64,000 nucleotides of DNA from Streptomyces sp. NBC_01142 (GCF_026341125.1 NZ_JAPEOR010000001.1:1364001-1428000); one strand, 5' to 3'; shown: positions 36,430-45,207, counted from the first letter of the stretch. Numbers and translations: made by a program. The notes: a model not told the origin generated them from the sequence alone.

Positions 36430-37746
36430 ATGGGACGAGAGCAGTGGAAGAAAATCTGGGTCGGCTCGGCCGGAAACATGGTCGAGTGGTTCGACTGGTT
36501 CGTGTACGCGACGTTCGCGGTGTACTTCGCGGACTCCTTCTTCCCCAAGGGGAATGAGACCGCGAACCTCATGAACACCATGGGGATCTTCGCAGTCGGC
36601 TTCTTCATGCGGCCGGTCGGCGGCTGGCTGCTCGGCCGGATCGGCGACCGCAAGGGCCGCAAGGCCGCGCTCACCATGACCGTCACCCTGATGTCGGCGT
36701 CCGCGGTCCTCATCGCGATCGCGCCGACGTACGAGGTCGCGGGCTACGGCGGCGTCGCCGTCCTGCTGGTGGCCCGCCTCCTCCAGGGCCTGTCGGTCGG
36801 CGGCGAGTACGCGGCCAGCGCCACCTACCTCACCGAGGCCTCCGCGCCCGAGAAGCGCGGTTTCGCCTCCAGCTTCCAGTACGTGTCGATGACCGCCGGC
36901 CAGCTCGTCGGCCTCGGTCTGCAGATCGTCCTGCAGCGCAACATGTCCGAGGCGGCGCTGCACAGCTGGGGCTGGCGCATCCCCTTCGTCATCGGCGCGC
37001 TGGGCGCGGCCGTCGTCTTCTATCTGCGCCGGAACATGCTCGAGACCGAGGTGTACGAGGACTCGGGCGCGGCCGAGGACAAGGACCGCGGCACGCTGAA
37101 GGCGCTGTGGGCGCACCGGCGCGAGGCGTTCCTGGTGGTTGCCCTGACCATGGGTGGGACCGTTGCGTACTACACGTACACGACCTACCTCACCAAGTTC
37201 CTCTCCAGGAGCGCGGGCATGGAGAAGTCGACCGCCTCCCTGGTCAGCTTCTGCGCGCTGTTCGTCTTCATGTGCCTGCAGCCGCTGGCGGGCGCGCTCT
37301 CGGACCGGATCGGGCGCCGCCCGCTGCTGATCGGCTTCGCCGTCGGCTCGACGTTCCTGACCGTGCCGATCATGACGATGCTCAAGAGCGCGGGCACCTT
37401 CTGGCCGGCCTTCGCTCTGGCGCTCCTCGCGCTGGTCGTCGTCACCGGCTACACCTCGATCAACGCCTGTGTGAAGGCCGAGCTGTTCCCGACCGGCATC
37501 CGCGCGCTGGGTGTGGCACTCCCGTACGCGATCGCCAACGCGCTCTTCGGCGGTACGGCGGAGTATGTGGCGCTGTGGTTCAAGAAGGCAGGCATCGAGT
37601 CGGGCTTCTACTGGTACGTGGCCGGGTGCGCGGCGGTCTCGCTGGTGGTGTACCTGACGATGCGCGAGACGAGGGACATCGATCTGAAGAAGGTGGGCGC
37701 GGCGACGCCCCGGGACGACGCCCCGCTCCCGGCGCGGGTGCCGTGA
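36430..37746 (+). CDS. MFS metabolite:H+ symporter
   Basis: A 438-residue transporter with 12 predicted helices, of the metabolite:proton symporter family (alpha-ketoglutarate, shikimate, proline/betaine types). GNMVEWFDWFVYATFAVYFA and the loop GRIGDRKGRKAAL are diagnostic, with LLQGLSVGGEYAAS in helix 4-5. ATG 36430 lacks a good ribosome-binding site. It is 104 bases after TetR and probably imports a carboxylate or betaine-like compound. Specificity cannot be set from sequence. Confidence 0.87.
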   Translation: MGREQWKKIWVGSAGNMVEWFDWFVYATFAVYFADSFFPKGNETANLMNTMGIFAVGFFMRPVGGWLLGRIGDRKGRKAALTMTVTLMSASAVLIAIAPTYEVAGYGGVAVLLVARLLQGLSVGGEYAASATYLTEASAPEKRGFASSFQYVSMTAGQLVGLGLQIVLQRNMSEAALHSWGWRIPFVIGALGAAVVFYLRRNMLETEVYEDSGAAEDKDRGTLKALWAHRREAFLVVALTMGGTVAYYTYTTYLTKFLSRSAGMEKSTASLVSFCALFVFMCLQPLAGALSDRIGRRPLLIGFAVGSTFLTVPIMTMLKSAGTFWPAFALALLALVVVTGYTSINACVKAELFPTGIRALGVALPYAIANALFGGTAEYVALWFKKAGIESGFYWYVAGCAAVSLVVYLTMRETRDIDLKKVGAATPRDDAPLPARVP

Positions 37747-37803
37747 GGCGGGCGCCGTAACCAGGGGAAGGACCCCGGACCCCCGTACGTCCCTCGGCCG
37801 TGT

Positions 37804-37869
37804 CCTCATCGCCGGCCGGGCCGGGTTGCCCGCCCGGGCGGGCAACCCAAGCCCCGCCGGCGATTGAGG
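37804..37869. repeat. dispersed intergenic palindromic element, copy 1
   Basis: CCTCATCGCCGGC (37804-37816) and GCCGGCGATTGAGG (37856-37869) are inverted arms with one base missing on the left. Between them is a perfect 26-base palindrome (37823-37848). The sequence to the right (GCGCGGGGTCCGGG and on) resembles that next to a second copy at 52808-52865. I know this pattern as a common Streptomyces extragenic repeat. Confidence 0.65.
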
Positions 37870-37958
37870 CGCGGGGTCCGGGTGGAGCCCCGGTCACGGG
37901 CAGCCCGCATGCTGAGATGCTCGTCCGCCGGCCGCACGGCGTATGGCACACTGCGACC

Positions 37959-38009
37959 GTGCTCTCGTTCGCCATGATTATTGACAGCAGGCGCGCCGGT
38001 CCGCAGTGA
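37959..38009 (+). CDS. possible cimA attenuator leader peptide
   Basis: From GTG 37959 the frame reads MLSFAMIIDSRRAGPQ and stops at 38007-38009. An internal ATG at 37974 gives MIIDSRRAGPQ. Two consecutive ATT isoleucine codons are notable, as ATT is rare here. CACACT (37947-37952), a typical Streptomyces -10, lies seven bases before the GTG, so the transcript may be leaderless. A U-tract terminator follows 56 bases after the stop. Confidence 0.55.
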   Translation: MLSFAMIIDSRRAGPQ

Positions 38010-38064
38010 TCGCCTCGTACCATCACGTACGACGCGGCCACCGTGCCCCAGACCCGCGCGCAGA

Positions 38065-38090
38065 CCTCTCGCACCAGCGAGGGGTTTTTT
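38065..38090 (+). terminator. cimA attenuator terminator
   Basis: CCTCTCGC (38065-38072) pairs with GCGAGGGG (38077-38084), including one G-U pair, with the loop ACCA, and TTTTTT follows (38085-38090). Like the ilvB terminator, it sits about 100 bases before the gene it should control. Confidence 0.8.
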
Positions 38091-38191
38091 CGTTTTCAGG
38101 CCTCACCCCGGCCGAAGGCGAACCGCGCGAAGATGGGGGCAAGTGGAGCCAGAACTTCGGAGCCACTCATCCGACAGGAGTCAACACAGCC

Positions 38192-39817
38192 ATGACCACT
38201 CAGGCCACGGACACGGACACGGACACGGGGACCGACGACAGCTTCCATGTCTTCGACACGACGCTGCGCGACGGCGCACAGCGTGAGGGGATCAACCTCA
38301 CCGTCGCGGACAAGCTGACGATCGCCCGGCACCTGGACGACTTCGGCGTGGGGTTCATCGAGGGCGGCTGGCCCGGCGCCAACCCCCGGGACACGGAGTT
38401 CTTCTCGCGCGCCCAGCAGGAGATCACCTTCCGGCACGCGCAGCTGGTCGCCTTCGGCTCCACCCGCCGCCCCGGGGCCAAGGCCTCCGAGGACCCGCAG
38501 GTCAGGGCGCTTGTCGAGTCGGGCGCCCCGGTGGTCACGCTGGTCGCCAAGTCGCATGACCGGCATGTGGAGCTGGCCCTGCGGACCACGCTCGAGGAGA
38601 ACCTGGAGATGGTCCGCGACACGGTCTCCTACCTGCGCGAACAGGGCCGCCGGGTCTTCGTGGACTGTGAGCACTTCTTCGACGGCTACCGCGCCAATCC
38701 CGAGTACGCCAAGTCCGTCGTCCGCACCGCCTCCGACGCGGGCGCGGACGTCGTCGTCCTGTGCGACACCAACGGCGGGATGCTGCCCGCCCAGATCCAG
38801 GCCGTCGTCGCCACCGTTCTCGCCGACACCGGCGCGCGCCTGGGCATCCACGCCCAGGACGACACCGGCTGCGCCGTCGCCAACAGCCTGGCCGCCGTCG
38901 ACGCCGGCGCCACTCATGTCCAGTGCACCGCCAACGGCTACGGCGAGCGCGTCGGCAACGCCAACCTCTTCCCGGTTGTGGCCGCGCTGGAGCTCAAGTA
39001 CGGCAAGAAGGTGCTGCCCGAGGGCGCGCTGGCGGACATGACCCGGATCTCGCACGCGATCGCAGAGGTCGTCAACCTCGCGCCCTCCACCCACCAGCCC
39101 TATGTCGGCGTCTCGGCCTTCGCCCACAAGGCCGGACTGCACGCCTCCGCCATCAAGATCGACCCCGATCTGTATCAGCACATCGACCCCGAACTCGTCG
39201 GCAACACCATGCGGATGCTCGTCTCCGACATGGCGGGCCGTGCCTCCATCGAGCTCAAGGGCAAGGAGCTCGGCATCGAGCTCGGCGGCGACCGTGAGCT
39301 GGTCGGCAGGGTCGTCGAGCGGGTCAAGGAGCGCGAGCTCAAGGGGTACACGTACGAGGCGGCGGACGCCTCCTTCGAGCTGCTGCTGCGCGCCGAGGCG
39401 GAGGGCAGGGCCCGCCGTTACTTCCGTACCGAGTCCTGGCGCGCCATCGTCGAGGACCGCCCCGACGGCACCCACGCCAACGAAGCCACCGTCAAGCTGT
39501 GGGCCAAGGGCGAGCGCATCGTCGCCACCGCCGAGGGCAACGGCCCGGTCAACGCCCTCGACCGGGCGATGCGGGTCGGCCTGGAGAAGATCTATCCGCA
39601 GCTCGCCAAGATGGAGCTGATCGACTACAAGGTCCGCATCCTCGAAGGCCGCCACGGCACCGAGTCCACCACCCGCGTACTGATCACGACGGGCGACGGA
39701 GGCAGCGAGTGGGCGACGGTCGGCGTCGCCGAAAACGTCATCGCCGCCTCCTGGCAGGCCCTGGAGGACGCGTACACCTACGGTCTGCTGCGCGCCGGGG
39801 TCGAGCCGGCGGAGTAG
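38192..39817 (+). CDS. cimA: (R)-citramalate synthase
   Basis: A 541-residue enzyme of the isopropylmalate-synthase family, condensing acetyl-CoA and pyruvate to citramalate for threonine-independent isoleucine synthesis. FHVFDTTLRDGAQREGINLT opens the TIM barrel. GIHAQDDTGCAVANSLAAV holds metal-binding residues, and the C-terminal LeuA regulatory domain includes YEAADASFELLLRAEAEG. Some annotations would call it LeuA-like; the barrel and length favour CimA. ATG 38192 follows ACAGGAG at 11 bases. The N-terminus carries ATDTDTDTGTDD from four ACGGAC units. An upstream terminator suggests attenuation by isoleucine. Confidence 0.9.
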   Translation: MTTQATDTDTDTGTDDSFHVFDTTLRDGAQREGINLTVADKLTIARHLDDFGVGFIEGGWPGANPRDTEFFSRAQQEITFRHAQLVAFGSTRRPGAKASEDPQVRALVESGAPVVTLVAKSHDRHVELALRTTLEENLEMVRDTVSYLREQGRRVFVDCEHFFDGYRANPEYAKSVVRTASDAGADVVVLCDTNGGMLPAQIQAVVATVLADTGARLGIHAQDDTGCAVANSLAAVDAGATHVQCTANGYGERVGNANLFPVVAALELKYGKKVLPEGALADMTRISHAIAEVVNLAPSTHQPYVGVSAFAHKAGLHASAIKIDPDLYQHIDPELVGNTMRMLVSDMAGRASIELKGKELGIELGGDRELVGRVVERVKERELKGYTYEAADASFELLLRAEAEGRARRYFRTESWRAIVEDRPDGTHANEATVKLWAKGERIVATAEGNGPVNALDRAMRVGLEKIYPQLAKMELIDYKVRILEGRHGTESTTRVLITTGDGGSEWATVGVAENVIAASWQALEDAYTYGLLRAGVEPAE

Positions 39818-39868
39818 ACCGCGCAGCCCCCGGGCCCCGCAGATTCCGCAGGCCCCGGAAGGTCCGCT

Positions 39869-39900
39869 CCGGAGCCGCCACTTCCGGCCGGCGGCTCCGG
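39869..39900 (+). terminator. stem-loop after cimA
   Basis: CCGGAGCCGCC (39869-39879) pairs with GGCGGCTCCGG (39890-39900) over a ten-base loop, 52 bases after the cimA stop. No U-tract. The remaining bases to 40088 show nothing else I can interpret. Confidence 0.6.
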
Positions 39901-40088
39901 TGCAGGACCGGATCCGGGCGCGGGCGACGTTCGCCGACGAAGCGCACGCGGCGGCGTTTTCCGAGACGTCCAGGCGCGTGTGGGCCGGGGCCGTTCACCG
40001 GATCGACAGGTCTGCGCAGTCCGGCGGGTGACTCAACGCGCGCACGGGATCAATCGGAATATTTCGGGTCAGTCGACCCTAGGGTGGC

Positions 40089-40739
40089 GTGGTGGACAGC
40101 CACCAGCGAGTGCGGGACGACGAGGGGAGCGCGGCCCGGCTCCTCGCGCTGTCGGACGGAGTGTTCGCCATCGCGATGACGCTGCTGGCTCTGGACATCA
40201 CGCTGCCCGCCGATCTGGACGCCGATGGTTTCGAGCAGGCGCTGAGGGATGTGAGGCCCAACCTGTGGGCGTACGGCCTCAGCTTCCTGGTCATCGCGGC
40301 ATTCTGGCGGGGCCACCACCAGATGTTCCGGTACGTGCGAGAGGTGGACGGGACGGTCATCAGGCTCGGGCTGCTGAGCCTGGGCCTGATCGCGCTGATG
40401 CCCTTCCCCACCACCTTGCTGGCCGAGTACGGGGACATGCCGCAGTCGGTGGCCGTCTACTCCGGCGCCGTCGCGGCCATGGCGGCCACGCAGCTCGCGC
40501 TGACGGTCGCTCTGTGGAAGCGCCCGTGGCTGGGCAGCGGGACGCTGACCGATCCCGTCGCGCGCAACGATGTGGCCGACATGGCCGCGACCGTGCTGGT
40601 CTTCGCCGTCGCCGTGCCGCTCGCCTTCGTCTCCCCGACGGGCGCGAAGCTGTGGTGGGCAGTGCTGATTCCGGTGAAGGCGGTGACGGGCAGGCGGGGC
40701 AAGCGCCTGCGCGCGGCCGCCCAACGGTTCGGGACCTAG
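40089..40739 (+). CDS. TMEM175-like membrane protein (DUF1211)
   Basis: A 216-residue six-helix membrane protein. The hallmark first helix reads LLALSDGVFAIAMTLLALDI, matching bacterial TMEM175 potassium channels, except that the family FSD motif is LSD here. FWRGHHQMFRYV is the conserved segment between helices 2 and 3. It starts at GTG 40089 or 40092 with only a weak site. It probably conducts potassium, pending the effect of the Phe to Leu change in the pore-adjacent motif. Confidence 0.82.
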   Translation: MVDSHQRVRDDEGSAARLLALSDGVFAIAMTLLALDITLPADLDADGFEQALRDVRPNLWAYGLSFLVIAAFWRGHHQMFRYVREVDGTVIRLGLLSLGLIALMPFPTTLLAEYGDMPQSVAVYSGAVAAMAATQLALTVALWKRPWLGSGTLTDPVARNDVADMAATVLVFAVAVPLAFVSPTGAKLWWAVLIPVKAVTGRRGKRLRAAAQRFGT

Positions 40740-40849
40740 GAGGTGTCGGTCCGGCAGTTCAGCAGGAGGGAGAGTGGGAAGCGCCGTTCGGGGGAACGGC
40801 TGGTGTTGCTGAGCCGGGCCCGCAGACGCGAAGCGTACGTTCGGCCGAC

Positions 40850-42262
40850 ATGACGTACACATCGGGCGATCAGGCATCCGGCCCCACCCGCCGCACCACG
40901 CTTGCCGGGCTCGTCGGTGGGGCCGGCGCTCTGGTGACCGCCGGGTGCACCCCGTCGGGCGTGTCTCCCGCCCAGGCGCGCACCCCCAGTCCCACGGCGT
41001 CGGCCTCCGCCGCGGCAAGCGGTCCCACGCCCGGTGCGATGACGCTTTTCAAGGATCCGGGCTTCAATTTCAACGGGCTCCTCGCGCTCGGCGGATCCGG
41101 CTACGGCGCCGCCGAGGTGGGCGAGGTGCTCACCGCGGTGAACGCGATCAACAAGGCCGGTCTCTCCGCGCAGACGTACACCGAGACCTTCAAGAAGCTC
41201 GGCGATCAGCTGATGGAGGCGCCCCAGGGCAGCAAGCCCGGGGCGCAGACCACACGTTTCCGTGCGCTGCGGGCCGCCCAGTACTACGGCCAGGCGCTGT
41301 TCTTCGTCCTCGGCTCCGACGACCCCGGCAGCGAGGAGCAGTTGTACAAGGCCGGGCGCGGCGCCTGGGACAAGTTCTGCGAGCTGTGCGACCCGGTACC
41401 GGTGACGGCGAACATTCCGTACGGGAAGACCCCGCTGCCTGTGTGGTTCTTCCGGCCGGACGAGTCAAGCGAGCGGCGCCCCACCGTGATCCTCACCAAC
41501 GGCAGCGACGGCCAGAATGTTGACATGTGGACCTACGGCGTCCAGGCCGCTCTGGAGCGCGGCTGGAACGCCCTTGTGTACGACGGGCCCGGCCAGGGGC
41601 AGCTGCTCTTTGTGGACCAAGTGGTCTTCACGCCACGCTGGGAGACCGTCGTCACGCCGCTCGTCGACTGGCTGGCCGCCCGCTCGGACGTGGACACCGG
41701 CAAGATCGCTCTGACCGGGCTGAGCATGGGCGGGAACCTGGCCCCCCGGGCAGCGGCCTTCGAGAGCAGGATCGCCGCTCTGGTGGCGATGCCCGGCTGC
41801 CTCGCGCCCTGGCTGGGCTTTCCTGCGGAGCTCCGGGAGATCCTCACCCCGGACAAGGAGGAGACCAACAACATCTGGAACAAGGAGGTCGTCCCCGAGC
41901 TGCCTCCGCCCGTGGCCGCGACTCTTCAAAAGCGCATCGAGCCCTTCTCCGTGCCGGCGATGCTCGACGCACGCGAGGGCAAGATGTTCACCGACTTCTA
42001 CACCCCCGCCAAACTCATCGAGTCGCTGGACATCACGAACGTCGTGGGCCGCATCAAGATGCCCACGCTGGTCCTCGACTACGACTACGAGCAGTTCTAT
42101 CCCGGCCAGCCGCGCCAGATGTTCGACAAGCTGACGGCTCCCAAGGGCTACGTGAAGCTCACCACGGCCACCGGCGCGCAGCTGCACTGCTCCCCGATGG
42201 CCCCGCAGCAGCACTGCGAGGTCGTCTTCGACTGGCTGCAGGAGACGCTGTCGGGCAACTGA
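40850..42262 (+). CDS. Tat-exported lipoprotein alpha/beta hydrolase
   Basis: A 470-residue exported hydrolase. The N-terminus has a twin-arginine motif (PTRRTTLAGL) leading to the lipobox TAGC, so it should be a folded, lipid-anchored extracellular enzyme. A Pro/Ser/Ala-rich linker (residues 40-62) follows. The nucleophile is Ser292 in GLSMGGNLA, and TVILTNGSDGQNVDMW gives the oxyanion region, as in peptidase S9-like / DUF1100-like esterases. ATG 40850. The physiological substrate is unknown. Confidence 0.8.
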   Translation: MTYTSGDQASGPTRRTTLAGLVGGAGALVTAGCTPSGVSPAQARTPSPTASASAAASGPTPGAMTLFKDPGFNFNGLLALGGSGYGAAEVGEVLTAVNAINKAGLSAQTYTETFKKLGDQLMEAPQGSKPGAQTTRFRALRAAQYYGQALFFVLGSDDPGSEEQLYKAGRGAWDKFCELCDPVPVTANIPYGKTPLPVWFFRPDESSERRPTVILTNGSDGQNVDMWTYGVQAALERGWNALVYDGPGQGQLLFVDQVVFTPRWETVVTPLVDWLAARSDVDTGKIALTGLSMGGNLAPRAAAFESRIAALVAMPGCLAPWLGFPAELREILTPDKEETNNIWNKEVVPELPPPVAATLQKRIEPFSVPAMLDAREGKMFTDFYTPAKLIESLDITNVVGRIKMPTLVLDYDYEQFYPGQPRQMFDKLTAPKGYVKLTTATGAQLHCSPMAPQQHCEVVFDWLQETLSGN

Positions 42263-42372
42263 CCGAGGGATGCGACGGGGGCGGCCGCCAAGCTGACCGC
42301 CGCCTGCCGGGCGGCCCGATACCCTACTCCGGAAATGTCCGAAAAGGCACCCTTTCGGGTAGCGTCGAGGGT

Positions 42373-43716
42373 ATGAAGACCAGGCTGTTTTCCGCACTGT
42401 CCGGTCTGCTGCTCGCGTTCTCCGCGGCCTTCCTCGTGGCCGCGCCGGGAGCGCAGGCGGCCACCGGCCCCGAAACTGTGGCCGAGGCGCTCAAGGACGG
42501 CCCGGTCTATGTCGACCCGCGAGCCACGGGGCAGCTGTCCGCGGCCGAGGCGAACGCCCTCGCGGAGAAGATCAAGGGCGCGGACAAGGCGCTCTTCGTG
42601 GCGGTCCTGCCCACGGGCGAGGAGTTCCCCGAGGACACGGTCCTGCAGAACATCCGTACCCAGACCGGCGTCACCGGCCTGTACGCCGTCCGCCTCGGCG
42701 ACGGCTTCAACGCGGGCGCCGACAACAGTGTCATGACCAACCAGGCCGTACGTAACCTGGTCACGGCGGTCAAGACGCCCCCCGGCGTCGACGCTGCCAC
42801 CCAGCTGAACAACTTCGTCGACCAGGCGCTGCCCCAGATGCGCGGCAGCGCCCCGTCCTCCTGGGGCGCGGGTCCCGACGCCGGCGTGGACACCGGTGCC
42901 CTGATTACGTTCGGTGTGGTCGCGGCCGCCGGCACTGCGGGCGTGTACACAGTGGTCCGCCGCAAGCGCCGGATGAAGGCCGAGGAGGAGCGGGCCGCCC
43001 TCGAAAAGCTGCGCGTGGTCGTCGACGAGGACATCACGGCCTACGGCGAGGAGCTGGACCGCCTCGACTTCCACCCCTCCGAGAAGGGCGCGGACGACAC
43101 CATGCGGGCCGACTACGAGCGCTCACTCGACTCGTACGACAAGGCGAAGTCACTGATGGGAGGGGCCGAACACCCCAGCGACGTCCGCGGTGTCACCCAG
43201 GCACTGGAGGACGGCCGCTACTCCCTGGCCGTCCTGGACGCCCGCCGCTCGGGTGCGACCCTGCCCGAGCGCCGCGCGCCCTGCTTCTTCGACCCGCGTC
43301 ACGGTCCTTCGGTGGCCGACGCCGCATGGTCCCCGTCCGGCGGCGCCACGCGCCAGGTGCCGGTGTGCGCGGCCGACGCGGCCCGGCTGGAGGACGGTCA
43401 GGATCCGATGGCCCGCACCGTCGAGACGGAGAGCGGCCGCCGCCCGTACTGGGAGGCGGGACCGGCCTACGGCCCGTGGGCGGGCGGCTACTTCGGCGGC
43501 GGCATCCTGCCCGGCCTGCTGGCGGGCACGCTCCTCGGCTCCATGCTGTCCACCCCGGCGTACGCGTCGGACTACGGCGGCGGGGAGTTCAGCGGCGGTG
43601 ACTCCTCGGGCGCCGACTTCGACTCCTCCGACTTCGGGGGCGGTGGCTGGGGCGGCGGCGGAGACTTCGGCGGCGGGGGCGGCTTCGGCGGATTCGATGG
43701 AGGCGGTGGATTCTGA
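42373..43716 (+). CDS. secreted, membrane-anchored TPM-like protein with Gly-rich tail
   Basis: A 447-residue protein. A signal peptide is cleaved near AQA (residues 28-30). A TPM/YgcG-like domain follows (residues 40-155), then a helix at about 176-195 (FGVVAAAGTAGVYTVV), a charged coiled region and a second hydrophobic stretch (ILPGLLAGTLLGSML). The last 50 residues are Gly-rich (GGGGWGGGGDFGGGGGF). The architecture recalls YgcG-type TPM proteins. Its stop overlaps the ATG of the DUF1876 gene. Function unknown. Confidence 0.78.
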   Translation: MKTRLFSALSGLLLAFSAAFLVAAPGAQAATGPETVAEALKDGPVYVDPRATGQLSAAEANALAEKIKGADKALFVAVLPTGEEFPEDTVLQNIRTQTGVTGLYAVRLGDGFNAGADNSVMTNQAVRNLVTAVKTPPGVDAATQLNNFVDQALPQMRGSAPSSWGAGPDAGVDTGALITFGVVAAAGTAGVYTVVRRKRRMKAEEERAALEKLRVVVDEDITAYGEELDRLDFHPSEKGADDTMRADYERSLDSYDKAKSLMGGAEHPSDVRGVTQALEDGRYSLAVLDARRSGATLPERRAPCFFDPRHGPSVADAAWSPSGGATRQVPVCAADAARLEDGQDPMARTVETESGRRPYWEAGPAYGPWAGGYFGGGILPGLLAGTLLGSMLSTPAYASDYGGGEFSGGDSSGADFDSSDFGGGGWGGGGDFGGGGGFGGFDGGGGF

Positions 43717-43985
43717 TGCGGACCAAGATGTGGAACGTCGAGATCGTCATCACCGAGAACGACCACGTGACCAAAGCCGAGGCCAGGCTGCGCGGCCAGA
43801 ACGCGGAACTGATCGCCGGAGAGGGCACGGCACACCGCAATCGCGCGGACCAGGACGTGCCCCACATCGGGGACGAACTGGCCGTGGCCCGTGCCCTCAG
43901 CGAGCTGACCCACCGACTGCTGAGTGAAGCGGCATCGGAGATAGAGACCCGCACGGGCGAGCGGGTCGAGCGCCTTCGCGCCTGA
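43716..43985 (+). CDS. DUF1876 domain protein
   Basis: An 89-residue cytosolic protein matching DUF1876, a small alpha/beta dsRBD-like fold common in actinobacteria (MWNVEIVITENDHVTKAEAR at the start, DVPHIGDELAVARALSELTH further on). Its ATG shares one base with the stop of the Gly-rich protein gene, so the two are coupled. No catalytic residues are known for this family. Confidence 0.85.
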   Translation: MRTKMWNVEIVITENDHVTKAEARLRGQNAELIAGEGTAHRNRADQDVPHIGDELAVARALSELTHRLLSEAASEIETRTGERVERLRA

Positions 43986-43986
43986 G

Positions 43987-44214
43987 TCAGGCGGGGCGAC
44001 CGGCGACGAACGCGGCCCAGGTGGCCGGCGTGACGGTGAGGGCCGGGCCGGTGGGGTTCTTGGAGTCGCGGATATGGACGGCGAGGGGGTGCGCGGCGAT
44101 CTCGACGCAGTCGCCGCCGGCGTCGCTGCTGTAGCTCGACTTCCGCCAGTCGTAGGCGACTTCGACGCAGTCCCCGCCCGCGCTGCCGCTGTAACTGGAC
44201 TTGAACCAGTTCAT
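43987..44214 (-). CDS. DUF397 protein with duplicated motif
   Basis: A 75-residue DUF397 protein, the usual partner of Scr1-type XRE regulators. The defining segment occurs twice: FKSSYSGSAGGDCVEVA and RKSSYSSDAGGDCVEIA, showing an internal duplication of the N-terminal half. The end (VHIRDSKNPTGPALTVTPAT then WAAFVAGR) is standard. It overlaps the XRE gene stop by four bases (ATGA). Confidence 0.9.
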   Translation of the reverse strand: MNWFKSSYSGSAGGDCVEVAYDWRKSSYSSDAGGDCVEIAAHPLAVHIRDSKNPTGPALTVTPATWAAFVAGRPA

Positions 44215-45032
44215 GACTCTCCTAGCAGGTCGTCCAGCAGGCCCATGCTCTCCGCGGGGGAGAGGGCCTGCGAACGCAGCATCCCATATTTCTGCTGGTA
44301 CATACTGACCTGGTCGGGATCATCGACGAGGAAGCTGATGTGCTGCCCCTCGATATAGGCGAGTTGATCGTGGTCGGGGGTCTCCAGCAGCACCAGCGGC
44401 CCGTCGAGACCGGCGTGTGTCCCTCGGTCGGTCGGCATGATCTGGAGGCCTAGGAAGGGGAGTTCGGCGCAGCGCCGCAGATGCTGGTTCTGTAACCGCA
44501 GCACCTGCCGCCCCCCGATGGGCCGGTGCAGGATGGACTCCTCCAGCAGGAAGTTCACCATCGGCCGGGGCTTGCGCGCGAAGACCTTCTGCCGGGCCAG
44601 CCGGGCCTGGACCCACTCCTCCAACTGCTCCTCGTCCAGGGGCGGATAGAGACAGGAGAAGACCGCCCGCGCGTACTCCTCGGTCTGGAGGAGGCCGGGC
44701 ACAGCCTGGGTCTGGTACGAGAGCAGCGTCAGCGCCTCCTGCTCGTGCTCGACGAAGTCCTGCGCGAACGCCGGGAACCGCTCCCGCTCCGGGACCTTGT
44801 CCACAGCGGTCTGCAACGCCTTCTTCGTGTCGAGCAGCTCGTCGAGCTGCTCCGCGAAATCCGGCTTGAGCGGTCGGCGGCCCTGCTCGATCGAGGCGAT
44901 GGTCTCCTCGTGAATGTGGAACTGCGCCGCCAGCTCGGCCTGGGTCATCCGGGCCGCCTTGCGGAACACGGCGAGCTGGGCGCCGATCACATGCCAGGAG
45001 GTGACCCTCTTGGTCCTGTTGGCTGAGTGCAT
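44211..45032 (-). CDS. XRE-family regulator with DUF5753 (Scr1-like)
   Basis: A 273-residue regulator. The XRE helix-turn-helix lies at residues 17-72 (LAVFRKAARMTQAELAAQFH then IHEETIASIEQGRR), and a DUF5753 domain forms the rest (FVEHEQEALTLLSYQTQAVP then GLLQTEEYARAV). It is transcribed with the DUF397 partner, the arrangement of the Scr1/Scr2 systems of Streptomyces. ATG 45032 has GGAAGGGGGAG upstream. Codon 180 is TTA (44495-44493), so its translation should depend on bldA tRNA. Confidence 0.9.
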   Translation of the reverse strand: MHSANRTKRVTSWHVIGAQLAVFRKAARMTQAELAAQFHIHEETIASIEQGRRPLKPDFAEQLDELLDTKKALQTAVDKVPERERFPAFAQDFVEHEQEALTLLSYQTQAVPGLLQTEEYARAVFSCLYPPLDEEQLEEWVQARLARQKVFARKPRPMVNFLLEESILHRPIGGRQVLRLQNQHLRRCAELPFLGLQIMPTDRGTHAGLDGPLVLLETPDHDQLAYIEGQHISFLVDDPDQVSMYQQKYGMLRSQALSPAESMGLLDDLLGES

Positions 45033-45170
45033 GCGCTCCCCCTTCCCGTCACGTACCGCGTTCGATCCATCACGACCCGTACAAATCCGCTGTACGGCCT
45101 GGCGCAGGGGTTCACGGGGGCGTAATTCTCGAATTGCTACCGAAAGTGTCCGATTGGCTGCGTTCGGTGA

Positions 45171-45207
45171 TTGACCATGATCGTTTCAGCATGCTTATCT
45201 CGTGCCC
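45171..45207 (+). promoter_or_regulatory. candidate promoter of the S8 protease
   Basis: TTGACC (45171-45176) and CTTATC (45194-45199) are 17 bases apart, close to a vegetative promoter. Transcription would start around 45206, at or just before the ATG at 45208. No ribosome-binding site precedes that ATG, consistent with a leaderless mRNA. Confidence 0.4.

Noticed and set aside
38006..38191. Upstream extension of cimA through the terminator
   Set aside because: The frame is open by chance; the CimA fold starts after ATG 38192 and the region contains a U-tract hairpin.
37974..38191. A T-box riboswitch before cimA
   Set aside because: I could not find the conserved T-box sequence or a specifier loop; a leader peptide explains the terminator better.
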